Source: Methanolobus sp. (lineage in GTDB: Archaea > Halobacteriota > Methanosarcinia > Methanosarcinales > Methanosarcinaceae). Taken from it: a DNA stretch of 64,000 nt. The notes below the pieces were generated by a model. It had not been told where the DNA came from. It did not search any database and saw nothing but the letters and a program-made list of their open reading frames with translations. The position numbers and the translations under genes are program-made. How positions within the stretch are numbered: position 1 is the stretch's first letter; the number at the start of each line of letters is the position of its first letter. Shown here in pieces: positions 51,005 to 60,970 of the stretch. The DNA lies in contig NZ_JAUXNK010000072.1 of assembly GCF_030682845.1 (NCBI RefSeq), forward strand, positions 1 to 64,000. The letters are read 5' to 3'.

Positions 51005-53782
51005 ATGCTTGAGGATGAGTATCAACTTGATTTTTTTTCCGAAAACGGTTTTGTCCGTAAGCAATGTTCAAAATGCGGAAAATTCTACTGGACACGGGAC
51101 CTTGACAGGAATACCTGTGGGGATGCCCCATGCGACCCATATTCGTTTATAGGGAACCCTGTCTTTAACAAAAAGTTCGACCTTGCTGAGATGAGGGAGT
51201 ATTACCTTAAGTTCTTTGAGGATCAGGGCCATACGAGGCTTGAAAGATACCCTGTTGTTGCCAGGTGGAGGGATGATATCTATCTCACAATAGCATCTAT
51301 CGCAGACTTCCAGCCTTTTGTTACATCAGGGCAGGTCCGCCCCCCTGCAAATCCCCTGACCATCTCCCAGCCGTGCATACGTCTTTCGGACCTTGATGCA
51401 GTAGGGAGGAGCGGGCGCCATCTCACAACCTTTGAGATGATGGCTCACCACGCTTTCAATAAAAAAGGCGAGGAAATATACTGGAAGGACAGGACCATGG
51501 AGCTATGCGACGAGCTTTTCAATTCGCTTGGAGTTGACCCCCTGGCTGTCACATACAAAGAGGAACCCTGGGCAGGCGGTGGTAACGCCGGTCCATGTGT
51601 CGAGGCTCTTATAGGCGGTCTTGAGGTCGCGACGCTGGTGTTCATGGACCTGGAACAGTCCAAGGATGGCACGATCCCTATCAAGGGTGAGAACTACCGT
51701 AAGATGGACAACTACATCGTTGACACAGGATACGGCCTTGAGCGTTTTGTCTGGGCTTCCAAAGGCTCACCTACTATATACGATGCAGTATTTCCGACCA
51801 TTGTCAATGAGCTCATGCAGCTTGCAGGCCTTGAGCATCAGATCGACGATCCGGAGTATGCCAACATCCTTTCCCAGAATGCACGCCTTGCAGGGCTTAT
51901 GGATGTGAGCGAAAAAGCAAACCTCCTTCAGCTTCGAAAACAGGTGGCCTCCAGCATAGGAACAAGTGTGGAAAAGCTGTCTTCCATCATGGAGCCTGTT
52001 GAGAACATTTACGCTATTACTGACCACACCCGCTGCCTGACATTCATGCTTGCTGACGGCATCATTCCTTCCAATGTGAAAGCAGGTTACCTTGCACGCC
52101 TTGTGCTGCGCAGGACCCTCCGTATGATGAAGGACATGGACATCAATACCTCACTATCCGATATCGTGAGGATGCACATCAAGAACCTGCCGGAGTATCC
52201 GGAGTTCTCCGAGAAGTTCGATGTCATAGAGGACATACTTGCCCATGAGGAAAGAAAGTTCGACGAAACCCTTGAGCGCGGCAGGCGTATGATCCAGAAA
52301 TCTGCCAGGCACTACAAGTCCGCAGGCGAAAAGATACCTCTGCCAACGCTGATAGAGATGTATGACAGCCATGGCATCCCTCCTGAGATCTCAAAGGAGG
52401 CCGCATCCGAGATGGGTGTGGAGGTCGACCTTCCGGACAATTTCTATTCACTTGTGGCAGAGGGTCACAGCAAAGCCGAGCCAAAAGAAGAGAAAGTTTT
52501 CCCATACATGGAGCGTGTGGAGAAACTTCCAAAGACTAAGCGTCTTTTCTACGACGAGCCCACGCGGATGAAATTCGAAGCGGTAGTGCTTGATGTATTC
52601 GACAAGCACCTGGTGCTTGACAGCACGCTCTTCTATCCGGAGGGTGGCGGACAGCCCGCAGACCACGGGACCATCACGATATATGACAATGTTCTCAATG
52701 TTGTCGATGTGCAGGTGGCCAACGGTGTGATAGTGCACATAATCAACGGGATAGAGGATGAGCTTCACCTCCGCAAAGGTGACCTTATCATCGGGAAAGT
52801 GAACGAGGAAAGGAGGATGGCTCATGCCTGCCACCATACTGCAACACACATCGTCAACGATGCGGCAAGGAAAGTGCTGGGTGACCACGTATGGCAGACA
52901 GGTGCACAGAAGACCACAGACCGCGCGCGTCTGGACATATCCCATTACAAGCGCATAACCCCTGATGAGCTGAATAGGATAGAACTGATAGCCAACCGTA
53001 CCGTGATGGATAACCAGCGTGTTACGGCTGAATGGATGGACAGGGTGGATGCGGAGAAGAAATATGGTTTCGGTCTTTACCAGGGTGGTGTCCCGCCAGG
53101 CAACAGGATACGCGTCCTTAAAGTTGCTGATGACATCGAGGCATGCGGCGGTACCCATTGTACCAGTACAGGGCTTGTAGGCCCGATTAAGATGCTCAAG
53201 ACCGAACGTATCCAGGATGGTGTTGAGCGTATCGAGTATGCCGCAGGTCTTGCAGCAGTGAGGGCCACACAGAAGATGGAAACCTGCCTGAACCAGTCTG
53301 CAGAATCTCTCAGGGTCCTGCCGGAGCACCTGCCTGCGACCATTGACCGTTTCTTCAATGAATGGAAAGAGTTCAAGAAAGATAATGAACGTCTGAAAGA
53401 GGAGCTTGCTCACATGCGCGTCAGCCGGATGGCAGATAATTCCACCATCATCGGCGGCATGCGGGTTGTGGCTGAACAGGTCCCAAATGCGGATGCTGAT
53501 GAATTGGTCAAGATCGCAGGCGAACTTGCCGGTAACAAGGATGTTGTTGTGATTCTTGCAAGTGAATGTGGCGGTGTCAAGATAGTGGCAGCTGCTGGTG
53601 AGGATGCACTCAAGGCTGGCGTAGATGCCGGAAAGATTGTCACCCGGATGTCTGCTGTGGTTGGCGGTGGCGGTGGCGGCCGCGCAAACATGGCACGTGG
53701 CGGTGGTACTGATCCACTCAAGATCAGCGATTCGCTACAGGCCGGTATGGACTTGCTTAAACAGCAGCTTAAGGTCAACTGA
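51005..53782 (+). CDS. alaS: Alanyl-tRNA synthetase
   Basis: The 925-residue archaeal-type enzyme has an N-terminal cysteine knuckle (CSKCGKFYWTRDL), the class II core (PFVTSGQVRPPANPLTISQP; PWAGGGNAGPC), an editing domain with HHTATHIVND near residue 610 and CGGTHC near 713, and a C-terminal DHHA1 domain with GGGGGGRANMARGGG. It charges tRNA-Ala and clears mischarged Ser and Gly. The start follows TTGGAG. Confidence 0.95.
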   Translation: MLEDEYQLDFFSENGFVRKQCSKCGKFYWTRDLDRNTCGDAPCDPYSFIGNPVFNKKFDLAEMREYYLKFFEDQGHTRLERYPVVARWRDDIYLTIASIADFQPFVTSGQVRPPANPLTISQPCIRLSDLDAVGRSGRHLTTFEMMAHHAFNKKGEEIYWKDRTMELCDELFNSLGVDPLAVTYKEEPWAGGGNAGPCVEALIGGLEVATLVFMDLEQSKDGTIPIKGENYRKMDNYIVDTGYGLERFVWASKGSPTIYDAVFPTIVNELMQLAGLEHQIDDPEYANILSQNARLAGLMDVSEKANLLQLRKQVASSIGTSVEKLSSIMEPVENIYAITDHTRCLTFMLADGIIPSNVKAGYLARLVLRRTLRMMKDMDINTSLSDIVRMHIKNLPEYPEFSEKFDVIEDILAHEERKFDETLERGRRMIQKSARHYKSAGEKIPLPTLIEMYDSHGIPPEISKEAASEMGVEVDLPDNFYSLVAEGHSKAEPKEEKVFPYMERVEKLPKTKRLFYDEPTRMKFEAVVLDVFDKHLVLDSTLFYPEGGGQPADHGTITIYDNVLNVVDVQVANGVIVHIINGIEDELHLRKGDLIIGKVNEERRMAHACHHTATHIVNDAARKVLGDHVWQTGAQKTTDRARLDISHYKRITPDELNRIELIANRTVMDNQRVTAEWMDRVDAEKKYGFGLYQGGVPPGNRIRVLKVADDIEACGGTHCTSTGLVGPIKMLKTERIQDGVERIEYAAGLAAVRATQKMETCLNQSAESLRVLPEHLPATIDRFFNEWKEFKKDNERLKEELAHMRVSRMADNSTIIGGMRVVAEQVPNADADELVKIAGELAGNKDVVVILASECGGVKIVAAAGEDALKAGVDAGKIVTRMSAVVGGGGGGRANMARGGGTDPLKISDSLQAGMDLLKQQLKVN

Positions 53783-53790
53783 GGTACAAG

Positions 53791-55131
53791 ATGATTCCAG
53801 GGGAGATAAGGCAGTTCTTCTCTTCTCAATTTGGGAAGTCCCTTGTCGTAAAAGGCAAGCCGGGAACTGGTAAGACTACGTTTGTATTTGAAATACTGCA
53901 TGAACTATGTCCGAGTGGAAACTGCATTTACATCTCTCCCAGGATAGACAAATCTTCATCCTATGGGAAATTTCCCTGGATAGAAGGGGATTTCAATAAC
54001 AATGAGGATTTCCTGCGGATGCTTGCTTCCCGTATCAAGGCCATATGGGAATCCAGCGACTCAAAACCAATGATAGCTGTCGATTCTATTGATTCGCTGA
54101 GCATTGCAACGACAAGGTCGGTGCGCTGGGAGGAAAACAAGTTCGAACTGGAACGTCTTCTTCTGGACTTCTCGAGAAAGGTGAACGCAGATATTGTAAT
54201 GATCACAGAACAGACAGATATTGGTTCTCTGGATTACCTTGTTGATGGTGTCGTGTCGGTCGAAGCACTGGAGATGGCTGGAAGCGATATTCGCAAGACC
54301 CATCTTCTGAAGCTGCGCGGGGTCGGCATGTCTCAGTCCAGGTATCTGTTCACATTGCATAACGGGGTGTTCACAAGTTTTGAGCCATTCAGGGTTTCCT
54401 ATCCCGAGAATACCATAATACCATCTCCGGTACCGGATTCTGCCCGTAGTAAGATCTCAACGGGCAGCCCTGACTTTGATGAAATACTGGGTGGAGGGTA
54501 TCAAAAAGGGAGCTTCAACCTGTTCGAGATAACAAGCGGCGTCGGTGATTCATTTTACAGCATCCTGTTGCCGACATTCATAAATCACCTCAATATGGGC
54601 AGGGCCATGCTCAGCATCCCGACAGAAGGTACCAGTGTCGAGACTGAAAAGCGAATGATCTCTCCTTTCACAAATGAGGATAATTTCCCCAGGCAGTTCA
54701 AGGGTTTTGAGATACGTGATCAGAAGGGCCGCATCCCTCCATATGTCGAAGCGTTCTCCGGCAACGTCTATAAGGACATGGAAATATTCTATCAGTCAAA
54801 ACACGAGATGATGCGCCAGTACGGCTCTCCGCTTCTTGACTATATCGGGCTTGACAGTATGGAGTACAGTTACGGATGGGAGAACATAGGCGCTGTAATA
54901 GGCCAGATAGCCTCTGTTACAAAGACTACGGAAAATGTCGTGGTTGCAGTTGCAAAGCACGGTCAGAAGATCACTGATTCTGTTGCGCATATGGCCACTA
55001 CTCACTGGAAGTTTGAGAACGTCGATAAGACTCTTGTTATGTATGGCATTGTTCCAAAGACCGGGATGTATGTGGCTCAACTTGAATTTGGCTCCGGATA
55101 TCCACAGGTCAGATTAGTTCCTATCAAATGA
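53791..55131 (+). CDS. KaiC/GvpD-like RecA-family ATPase
   Basis: The 446-residue product has an intact Walker A (VKGKPGTGKTTFVF, residues 20-33) and Walker B-like MIAVDSIDSL. A second RecA-like half has a degenerate P-loop (ITSGVGDSFYS near residue 248), after STGSPDFDEILGGGY. This one-active, one-decayed layout resembles GvpD and KaiC relatives. It begins 8 bases after alaS and is followed by two receiver-domain proteins, suggesting a signalling set. Confidence 0.72.
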   Translation: MIPGEIRQFFSSQFGKSLVVKGKPGTGKTTFVFEILHELCPSGNCIYISPRIDKSSSYGKFPWIEGDFNNNEDFLRMLASRIKAIWESSDSKPMIAVDSIDSLSIATTRSVRWEENKFELERLLLDFSRKVNADIVMITEQTDIGSLDYLVDGVVSVEALEMAGSDIRKTHLLKLRGVGMSQSRYLFTLHNGVFTSFEPFRVSYPENTIIPSPVPDSARSKISTGSPDFDEILGGGYQKGSFNLFEITSGVGDSFYSILLPTFINHLNMGRAMLSIPTEGTSVETEKRMISPFTNEDNFPRQFKGFEIRDQKGRIPPYVEAFSGNVYKDMEIFYQSKHEMMRQYGSPLLDYIGLDSMEYSYGWENIGAVIGQIASVTKTTENVVVAVAKHGQKITDSVAHMATTHWKFENVDKTLVMYGIVPKTGMYVAQLEFGSGYPQVRLVPIK

Positions 55132-55217
55132 TCTCCAATCTTATCATTTTTCTGAATATATCCCAAACATTAATATGAATATAGCACTAATATTTACAAA
55201 ACAAGTTTCAAAGGTAA

Positions 55218-56282
55218 ATGATAATGGATGATCAGACTCAGGAAATTCTGGCAACTCTAAGGAACGGGCTATCAGACAAAAGTTCATTGTTCTTTGCTCA
55301 GGTTGACAGTTTTGTCGAACGCCTGGTCTATCTTCATATATACGATGTGCTCCGGAATGACACTGGCAGGAATGTTCTATGGTTATGCCTGAATTCCCCG
55401 CGTGATAAGATCCTCGGGAAATTCGGGGACTTCGGGTTCGATATAAGCGGTTCAATGGACCGTTTGTTCTTCATTGATATCGAAGCGCCGGGCAAGTCTC
55501 CCCAGCAAGGGACTTTTTACTGCAGTTCTCCGGCAGATTACACCAAAATGGCATCCCATATCTCAAACCTTTTTGAAAGGAACATGCCTGCCCTGCTGGT
55601 GATGGATAATATGAATGTGCTGGCCACAGACACAATGCAGGTTGTCGAGACATTCATGCAGTTTGTTGAAAAGAAAGTGCATGAGAAAGAAGGAGGCATT
55701 GTTTCAGTACTTCTGAGGGATATACTCTCCCCTGAAAACGAAATGCTTGTAAAGTCCTTTTTTGATGTTGTTCTGGATGTCACCAACATAGGTGAAGTAC
55801 ATGCTCAGATTGGTCTCAGGGACTTTGATTTCAGGTACTTTGTGGAGGACGGATATATCAGGTTGGAGTACGCCCCAAAGAAAATCAAAAGGGACAAATT
55901 GAAGATCCTTATAGTGGATGATGAGCCTGACATCCCGGAGCTTTTGAAGCTATCCCTTATCAGCGAACCTTATGACTTCCTGGTAGCATATAGTGGTGAG
56001 GAAGCGATCGATATTGCCTTAAAGGAACATCCCGACCTGATATTACTTGATATCATGATGCCTGACATGGACGGATATGAAGTTGTGGGGCAGCTCAAGA
56101 AAAGCAAAACTGCAAATGATATACCGGTAATAATGATCTCTGCAAAGACTGCGATAGAAGATAAGGTAAAAGGCATGGAACTTGGCATTGATGACTACAT
56201 TGCCAAACCTTTTGATAAAAGAGAAGTGAAGGCCAGGATTAAAATGGTCATGAGGCGGCTTGGCTGGTCTGTAGAGGAATAA
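55218..56282 (+). CDS. RecA-like domain fused to response regulator receiver
   Basis: The 354-residue product has a RecA/KaiC-like N-terminal half without a Walker A (VERLVYLHIYDVLRNDTGRN; ALLVMDNMNVLATDTMQ) and a C-terminal receiver domain from residue 232 (KILIVDDEPDIPELL). The phosphorylatable Asp is near residue 278 (LILLDIMMPDMDG) and the conserved Lys is in DYIAKPF. The N-terminal half is probably a binding partner for the ATPase encoded before it. Confidence 0.75.
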   Translation: MIMDDQTQEILATLRNGLSDKSSLFFAQVDSFVERLVYLHIYDVLRNDTGRNVLWLCLNSPRDKILGKFGDFGFDISGSMDRLFFIDIEAPGKSPQQGTFYCSSPADYTKMASHISNLFERNMPALLVMDNMNVLATDTMQVVETFMQFVEKKVHEKEGGIVSVLLRDILSPENEMLVKSFFDVVLDVTNIGEVHAQIGLRDFDFRYFVEDGYIRLEYAPKKIKRDKLKILIVDDEPDIPELLKLSLISEPYDFLVAYSGEEAIDIALKEHPDLILLDIMMPDMDGYEVVGQLKKSKTANDIPVIMISAKTAIEDKVKGMELGIDDYIAKPFDKREVKARIKMVMRRLGWSVEE

Positions 56283-56341
56283 TTATATATTACATTAATA
56301 TATTATCTGCTTATATATTATTTCTTTTGCAGGAGTAGAAG

Positions 56342-56716
56342 ATGCATCCAAAAATCATGGTCGTAGACGACGAGCCAGATACAATAGATCTTGTGAAGAT
56401 CATCCTTGAGTCCGAGAATATACAGGTTATCGGCGCCAGTAGTGGTTTTGAATGCCTTGAACTGATGGAGCTGGAGAAGCCGGATCTCATTTTACTTGAT
56501 ATCATGATGCCTGATATGAATGGATGGGAAACCTTCCATAAGATCAAGGAAAGAAACCCTGCTCTTCCTGTTGCAATGCTTACTGTAAAGAGTCAGGAAT
56601 TCGATAAGATGCTTGGCCTTCATGTGCTCAAGGCAGATGACTACATCACAAAACCGTTCAGCAGGAAAGAACTGATTAAAAGGACCAGGGACCTGTTAGG
56701 AACAAAGGCCGGATGA
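56342..56716 (+). CDS. Stand-alone response regulator receiver (CheY-like)
   Basis: The 124-residue product is a single receiver domain with acidic pocket D9-D10 (VVDDEPD), phospho-Asp 53 (LLDIMMPDMNGWE) and a conserved Lys in DDYITKPF. With no output domain it must act by binding partners. It sits between the KaiC-like genes and the archaellum operon, but CheY partner genes (cheF, cheA) are not in the window. Confidence 0.88.
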   Translation: MHPKIMVVDDEPDTIDLVKIILESENIQVIGASSGFECLELMELEKPDLILLDIMMPDMNGWETFHKIKERNPALPVAMLTVKSQEFDKMLGLHVLKADDYITKPFSRKELIKRTRDLLGTKAG

Positions 56717-56717
56717 G

Positions 56718-57776
56718 TCAGATTATCTCACAAAGGATGGCCTTTCTGTCTTTAAGGAATAGGTGAGCTTTCCGGTCCCCGCTTAAGTTGTCTTCTAATC
56801 GGTTGCGTATATCCCAGTACTCTTTGGGCTCCACTGCAGCTCTTAATATTACTGTTCCAAAACCGTTCTTCTTCAGGAAACCATTTATATTTGCAGTGTC
56901 AAAATCCTGAACGCTTAACACCTTATATTTGTTCTTCAGCATTGGATGATTTACAGGTACTTCAGAAGTAAGGAAAAGACGCTTCCTGTCAATCAAAAAC
57001 AAGCTAATATCGGGAGCCTGCTTTTCCAGATCATGCGCAAGTTGCAAGAGAAGCCCGGCCCTTTCCACTGACTCTTCCGGCTCATAAGCATAGTAGGCAA
57101 GTTTCTCAGAAGGCTCCAGGTCCTGCGCGTCTAAGGCGGACTCGATGCGTGCATGGGATGGCAGGGCTACTGCTGAGGTATCACATTTTATGAGACTGCC
57201 AAAATAAAGGTTAAGCCTGTTTATTTTCCCGTCAAGTGACAAATACTCTTTCTCACATTCAAAAGGTATCCTGTCGGGGGTGAGCTGTGGAGGCGCCTCA
57301 AAAGCAAAGTCCGATGATTTGGAACTATATGAAGCTATTACTTCAGGTATTGCAGGCCGAAGGTTTCCTATATCGCGCATATTCTCACTAGCAGGTCTTG
57401 CAGGATCTGAAAATACAATGTCAAGTTCCGGCAGTTGCCTGATAACCTCGGGTGACAGCGCATCCCCGCAAATGAATTCAACGTTATCGATCCCAAGAAG
57501 TTTGCAGTTCTTTTTTGCATAGGATATCTTCTTCGCATCGATCTCCACTGCATAGACCATATCGCACTCACTTGCGAAATAGATAGTCTGCCCGCCAACT
57601 CCGCAGCTGATATCTGCGATAGTGCTGCATTTAAGTCGCGCAGCCCTGTATCTCGCAACATCTTCAGGTGTCGCGAATCTCACTCCGTCCCTGTCAGAAA
57701 CGATATTATGTCCAAATCTCTTTTTGCGTGGCAATCTTATCCCGGAAAAAAGGGGTCTCAAATGATTTAAAGTCAT
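56718..57776 (-). CDS. Class I SAM methyltransferase with THUMP-like domain
   Basis: The 352-residue product contains SAM motif I (IADISCGVGGQTIYFA), a second acidic loop (YAVEIDAKKISYAKKN) and DIVFSDPARPASE, where an RNA methyltransferase would carry its catalytic motif. The C-terminal part (FLKKNGFGTVILRAAVEPKE) resembles the THUMP-like domain found beside such enzymes. Substrate unknown, probably RNA. It is convergent with the receiver gene, one base apart. Confidence 0.72.
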   Translation of the reverse strand: MTLNHLRPLFSGIRLPRKKRFGHNIVSDRDGVRFATPEDVARYRAARLKCSTIADISCGVGGQTIYFASECDMVYAVEIDAKKISYAKKNCKLLGIDNVEFICGDALSPEVIRQLPELDIVFSDPARPASENMRDIGNLRPAIPEVIASYSSKSSDFAFEAPPQLTPDRIPFECEKEYLSLDGKINRLNLYFGSLIKCDTSAVALPSHARIESALDAQDLEPSEKLAYYAYEPEESVERAGLLLQLAHDLEKQAPDISLFLIDRKRLFLTSEVPVNHPMLKNKYKVLSVQDFDTANINGFLKKNGFGTVILRAAVEPKEYWDIRNRLEDNLSGDRKAHLFLKDRKAILCEII

Positions 57777-57911
57777 CTATGCAGAATATGGTTTTTCCTG
57801 GCAGTAGTAAGTTCTCACTATAATCCTATATTATTCAATATTCTTATATAATATCGCATGTATATTGAAGTATCTATAGATATCTTATCAGCTAATCTTA
57901 TAAGTGAAACC

Positions 57912-59228
57912 ATGTCCGGCTTGAGCGATGCTTTAAAAAAGATGACAACAGGCATCCTGGGTAAAAAGGGTGCAAATAAAGGCAGTAGCTCGCCTTTTGG
58001 TTCATCCATTCCTCCATTTTCCTCTGGTGTCCCCGATCTTAATTCACTTCCTGACCTGGCTTCCGCTTTCCCTCCGGGGTCCCCGCCTGGTTTTCCGGGT
58101 ACAAAGCCCTCTTTTCCTCCGGGAATGGGCACGGCTCCCGGCATGCCATCATCTCATCCTGGAATGATGCCTCCGGGCATGGGTGCTTCCGGAGCTGCGC
58201 AAGCTGCCAATGCTGAGCATAAAGAAGCCATAGAAGTACATGGCAAGAAGATCAAGGATGTTGAAACGAAGCTCTCAAAGGCCGATGTGACGCTGAGCAT
58301 GGTGCAGCGTGATAATGAGGAGATCAAGAAAACGGTTGACAAGATCGACCAGAGCGTGCTTGAACTGTTGTCACTCTATGAGATCGTTTCCAACCAGGTC
58401 AATCCTTTCGTGGGCGATGATATCGGATCCCGTGCTACTATAGAGAGGTTCGAGAAGACCGAGAAGAGGATCACTGAACTTGCGGATCTGCTTGTTATCT
58501 TTAAGAACGACATGGATACTGTCATTCATAAGCTGAACATGCCCGGCATTTCCAAAGAGGTTGGTTCAAAGATGCAGGACATCGAATCCAAGCTGAATGC
58601 ATTTGCCGATGCACTGTCTATGATGCATGAGAGCTTGGAGCAGTTGACTTCCCGGACAGAGGAACTCTCCGGCAAGACTGAAACCATCGACCAGAACATA
58701 CTCGAACTGGCGGAATCTACAAGCAATATCTCCTCAAGGGTGGATGAGCTGGAAAGGAAAAGTGCCCTCCAGTCTCTAAACGATGCAAAAGAAGAAATGG
58801 AAAATGCTTCAGACGAAAGGTCGAATAACAGGGGCGGAGATAATTCCCGTACAGGCCAAAAGAAAGGCCTTCCCCTTGTACGCCTGGAGAACCTGAGGAC
58901 CGATCCTACGAGTGTTGTAGTCCTGCTCAACTGGATAGAGTTCCTGATGGAGCGTGTCGGCAGGAACAACCTGATGGATGCGCTGGACTATTATGTGGAC
59001 ATCGGATGGATAAGTGAGGATGTCCGGTCAGAAGTCATGGCATATGCCCGTGGCATCGACTACTATGTGGAAAAACCTACATGGCGCTTGCTTCCTGAAG
59101 ATCACACCAAGTCACTATTGTTTATAGAACGGCTCTGCGGGCGTAAGATCGATCGCAATATGCTAAGCTCCATAGACCGGGAGATGTCGAAGGTTAAACA
59201 CGGGCTGGAGGAACTCTATGGGATTTGA
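57912..59228 (+). CDS. arlCDE: Archaellum protein ArlCDE (FlaC/D/E)
   Basis: The start is put at ATG 57912 (MSGLSDALKKMTTG); the upstream in-frame ATG 57858 reads through AT-rich sequence unlike coding DNA. The 438-residue product has a Pro/Gly-rich linker, a coiled coil (residues about 100-290) and the C-terminal FlaD/E domain (VRLENLRTDPTSVVVLLNWI; IGWISEDVRSEVMAYARGID). It links chemotaxis input to the motor ring. It opens the arl operon. Confidence 0.9.
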   Translation: MSGLSDALKKMTTGILGKKGANKGSSSPFGSSIPPFSSGVPDLNSLPDLASAFPPGSPPGFPGTKPSFPPGMGTAPGMPSSHPGMMPPGMGASGAAQAANAEHKEAIEVHGKKIKDVETKLSKADVTLSMVQRDNEEIKKTVDKIDQSVLELLSLYEIVSNQVNPFVGDDIGSRATIERFEKTEKRITELADLLVIFKNDMDTVIHKLNMPGISKEVGSKMQDIESKLNAFADALSMMHESLEQLTSRTEELSGKTETIDQNILELAESTSNISSRVDELERKSALQSLNDAKEEMENASDERSNNRGGDNSRTGQKKGLPLVRLENLRTDPTSVVVLLNWIEFLMERVGRNNLMDALDYYVDIGWISEDVRSEVMAYARGIDYYVEKPTWRLLPEDHTKSLLFIERLCGRKIDRNMLSSIDREMSKVKHGLEELYGI

Positions 59229-59649
59229 GGTTACAGTGGTCGTAGCTATATTTTTTGTTTCTGCTCTTGTGGTTGGAACCTTTTCCTACACCGCATTGAG
59301 TGCATCTTCTGATATTGTAAACGATGCATCAGAAGATCAGCACCAACTCCAGAGCAAGCGGCTGCAGACCTCTATTAATATTGATCACTCTGTCCCCGGA
59401 GCTTCGGGAAGCACCTATGATCTGACAGTAACTCTTACAAACACAGGCAGTGAAACACTTCGTTTTGATGAATTGAATGTCCTTATCGACGGGTACATAG
59501 AACCTTACACTTTTAATGAATCTGCTGCTGTCTGGGTTCCTGCAGAGACACGCAGCCTGACTGTGCCAGACCTTATGGGTGAAGGGACGCACCGTATTAA
59601 AGTCGTGACTGAGAACGGCGTGTCAGCGTATGATACTTATCTGGTGTAA
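59218..59649 (+). CDS. arlF: Archaellum stator protein ArlF
   Basis: The 143-residue product has one N-terminal membrane helix (TVVVAIFFVSALVVGTFSY) and a beta-sandwich (YDLTVTLTNTGSETLRFDEL, ending RIKVVTENGVSAYDTYLV). ArlF with ArlG forms the stator that binds the S-layer outside the membrane. It overlaps arlCDE by 11 bases. Confidence 0.88.
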   Translation: MGFEVTVVVAIFFVSALVVGTFSYTALSASSDIVNDASEDQHQLQSKRLQTSINIDHSVPGASGSTYDLTVTLTNTGSETLRFDELNVLIDGYIEPYTFNESAAVWVPAETRSLTVPDLMGEGTHRIKVVTENGVSAYDTYLV

Positions 59650-59736
59650 GCCAGACGGTGTCATATTTATATAGTATTGTGAATATATTATAATCTCGAT
59701 TATATTCTTAAATTCACGACCAGACGGTAGGCAAGC

Positions 59737-60243
59737 ATGAAAAACAACTACTTTTTCACAATGGGAACTTTTTCCAGGTGCCAAAAGGCAGAGACTGCCA
59801 TAACGCACATGATCTTTTTCATTGTGGCCATCATTCTGGCTATGGGAGTCATCACAGTCCTTTCTGCTGATGTGCAGTCTATCGTCTCATCATCCTCCGT
59901 GAACAGCAAACTGATAGCACAACAGATGAGGACCGATATAACACTCGTGAACGATCCTTTGATGGTGCCTTATGACATTCCAAGCAACAGCTATACTTTT
60001 TATGCAAAGAACACAGGCAGGACTGAGTTGACATCAGAGTTTATAACAGTGCTTATAGACGGAATTATGGTTGCGCCGTCAAATATGGAATTTGAACTTC
60101 TCGATGGTGATGTGGTGTGGAGGCCCGGTGATGTTCTTGTGTTACGTGTGATTCCAAGCCCCAGTCCCCTTGATCCCGGGGACCATCGCATCCTTGTCGT
60201 CGCAGAGAACGGGAAGTCCGGCAGCATGAGCTTCAAAACATAA
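59737..60243 (+). CDS. arlG: Archaellum stator protein ArlG
   Basis: The 168-residue product has an N-terminal membrane helix (MIFFIVAIILAMGVITVLSA) after a short basic leader, then a beta domain related to ArlF (YTFYAKNTGRTELTSEFITV; DHRILVVAENGKSGSMSF). ATG 59737 or 59761 could start it. It partners ArlF. Confidence 0.88.
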   Translation: MKNNYFFTMGTFSRCQKAETAITHMIFFIVAIILAMGVITVLSADVQSIVSSSSVNSKLIAQQMRTDITLVNDPLMVPYDIPSNSYTFYAKNTGRTELTSEFITVLIDGIMVAPSNMEFELLDGDVVWRPGDVLVLRVIPSPSPLDPGDHRILVVAENGKSGSMSFKT

Positions 60244-60254
60244 CGGAGAATAAA

Positions 60255-60950
60255 ATGGTAAAGATATGTTCATTCGACATTCCCAGGGACGAGCTCAATG
60301 GGAAACTGGGCGGCGGTTTTCCTGTAGGCTCACTTGTAGTGATAGAAGGTGGAAGTGGTGGTGGTAAGAGTTCCATCTCACAACGCCTTTCATTCGGGCT
60401 TAATGAGCATAAAGTAAGTGTTACATTCATATCCACTCAGATGACAACAAAGGGTTTCATCAACCAGATGTACTCAATGGATTATCCCATAGCTCCTTAC
60501 CTGCTGAATGGTTCTCTTCTGTACATCCCGGTAATCCCACTTGTCCAGGCAGCAAAGTCCAGGTTCGATTTCCTTGAGAGACTGATGGCTGCAGAAGAGC
60601 TATTCGAAAAAGATGTCATTATAATTGACACGATCTCTTCGCTCATAAAATACAGCGCAAATACGGAAAAGAGCCTTGATCTGATCTCATTTTTCAAGAA
60701 GCTCAATGGAATGGGGAAGGTGATCATCCTCACTATAGAGCCCAACCAGCTTGATGAGGACATAGCTTCAATGTTCAGATCATCCTGCGATGTTTACATC
60801 ACTCTTAAATCGAGACCCCTTGGAAGCGAGGTCAAGCGTACTATTGTTGTGAACAAGTTCACCGGGGCAAAAGGCCCGGTAGGCCAGATGATAGGTTTCA
60901 GGATAGAACCAAGGGTTGGCCTGGTAGTGGAGATAGCGTCCGTATCATGA
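60255..60950 (+). CDS. arlH: Archaellum motor regulator ArlH
   Basis: The 231-residue RecA/KaiC-fold product has Walker A (IEGGSGGGKSSISQRL, residues 30-45) and Walker B (DVIIIDTISSLI). ArlH binds ATP, sits on ArlI in the motor, and may be phosphorylated or dephosphorylated like KaiC. Gene order arlG-H-I is conserved. Confidence 0.93.
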   Translation: MVKICSFDIPRDELNGKLGGGFPVGSLVVIEGGSGGGKSSISQRLSFGLNEHKVSVTFISTQMTTKGFINQMYSMDYPIAPYLLNGSLLYIPVIPLVQAAKSRFDFLERLMAAEELFEKDVIIIDTISSLIKYSANTEKSLDLISFFKKLNGMGKVIILTIEPNQLDEDIASMFRSSCDVYITLKSRPLGSEVKRTIVVNKFTGAKGPVGQMIGFRIEPRVGLVVEIASVS

Positions 60951-60970
60951 GGTCCGTGGAAGGTGATTGA

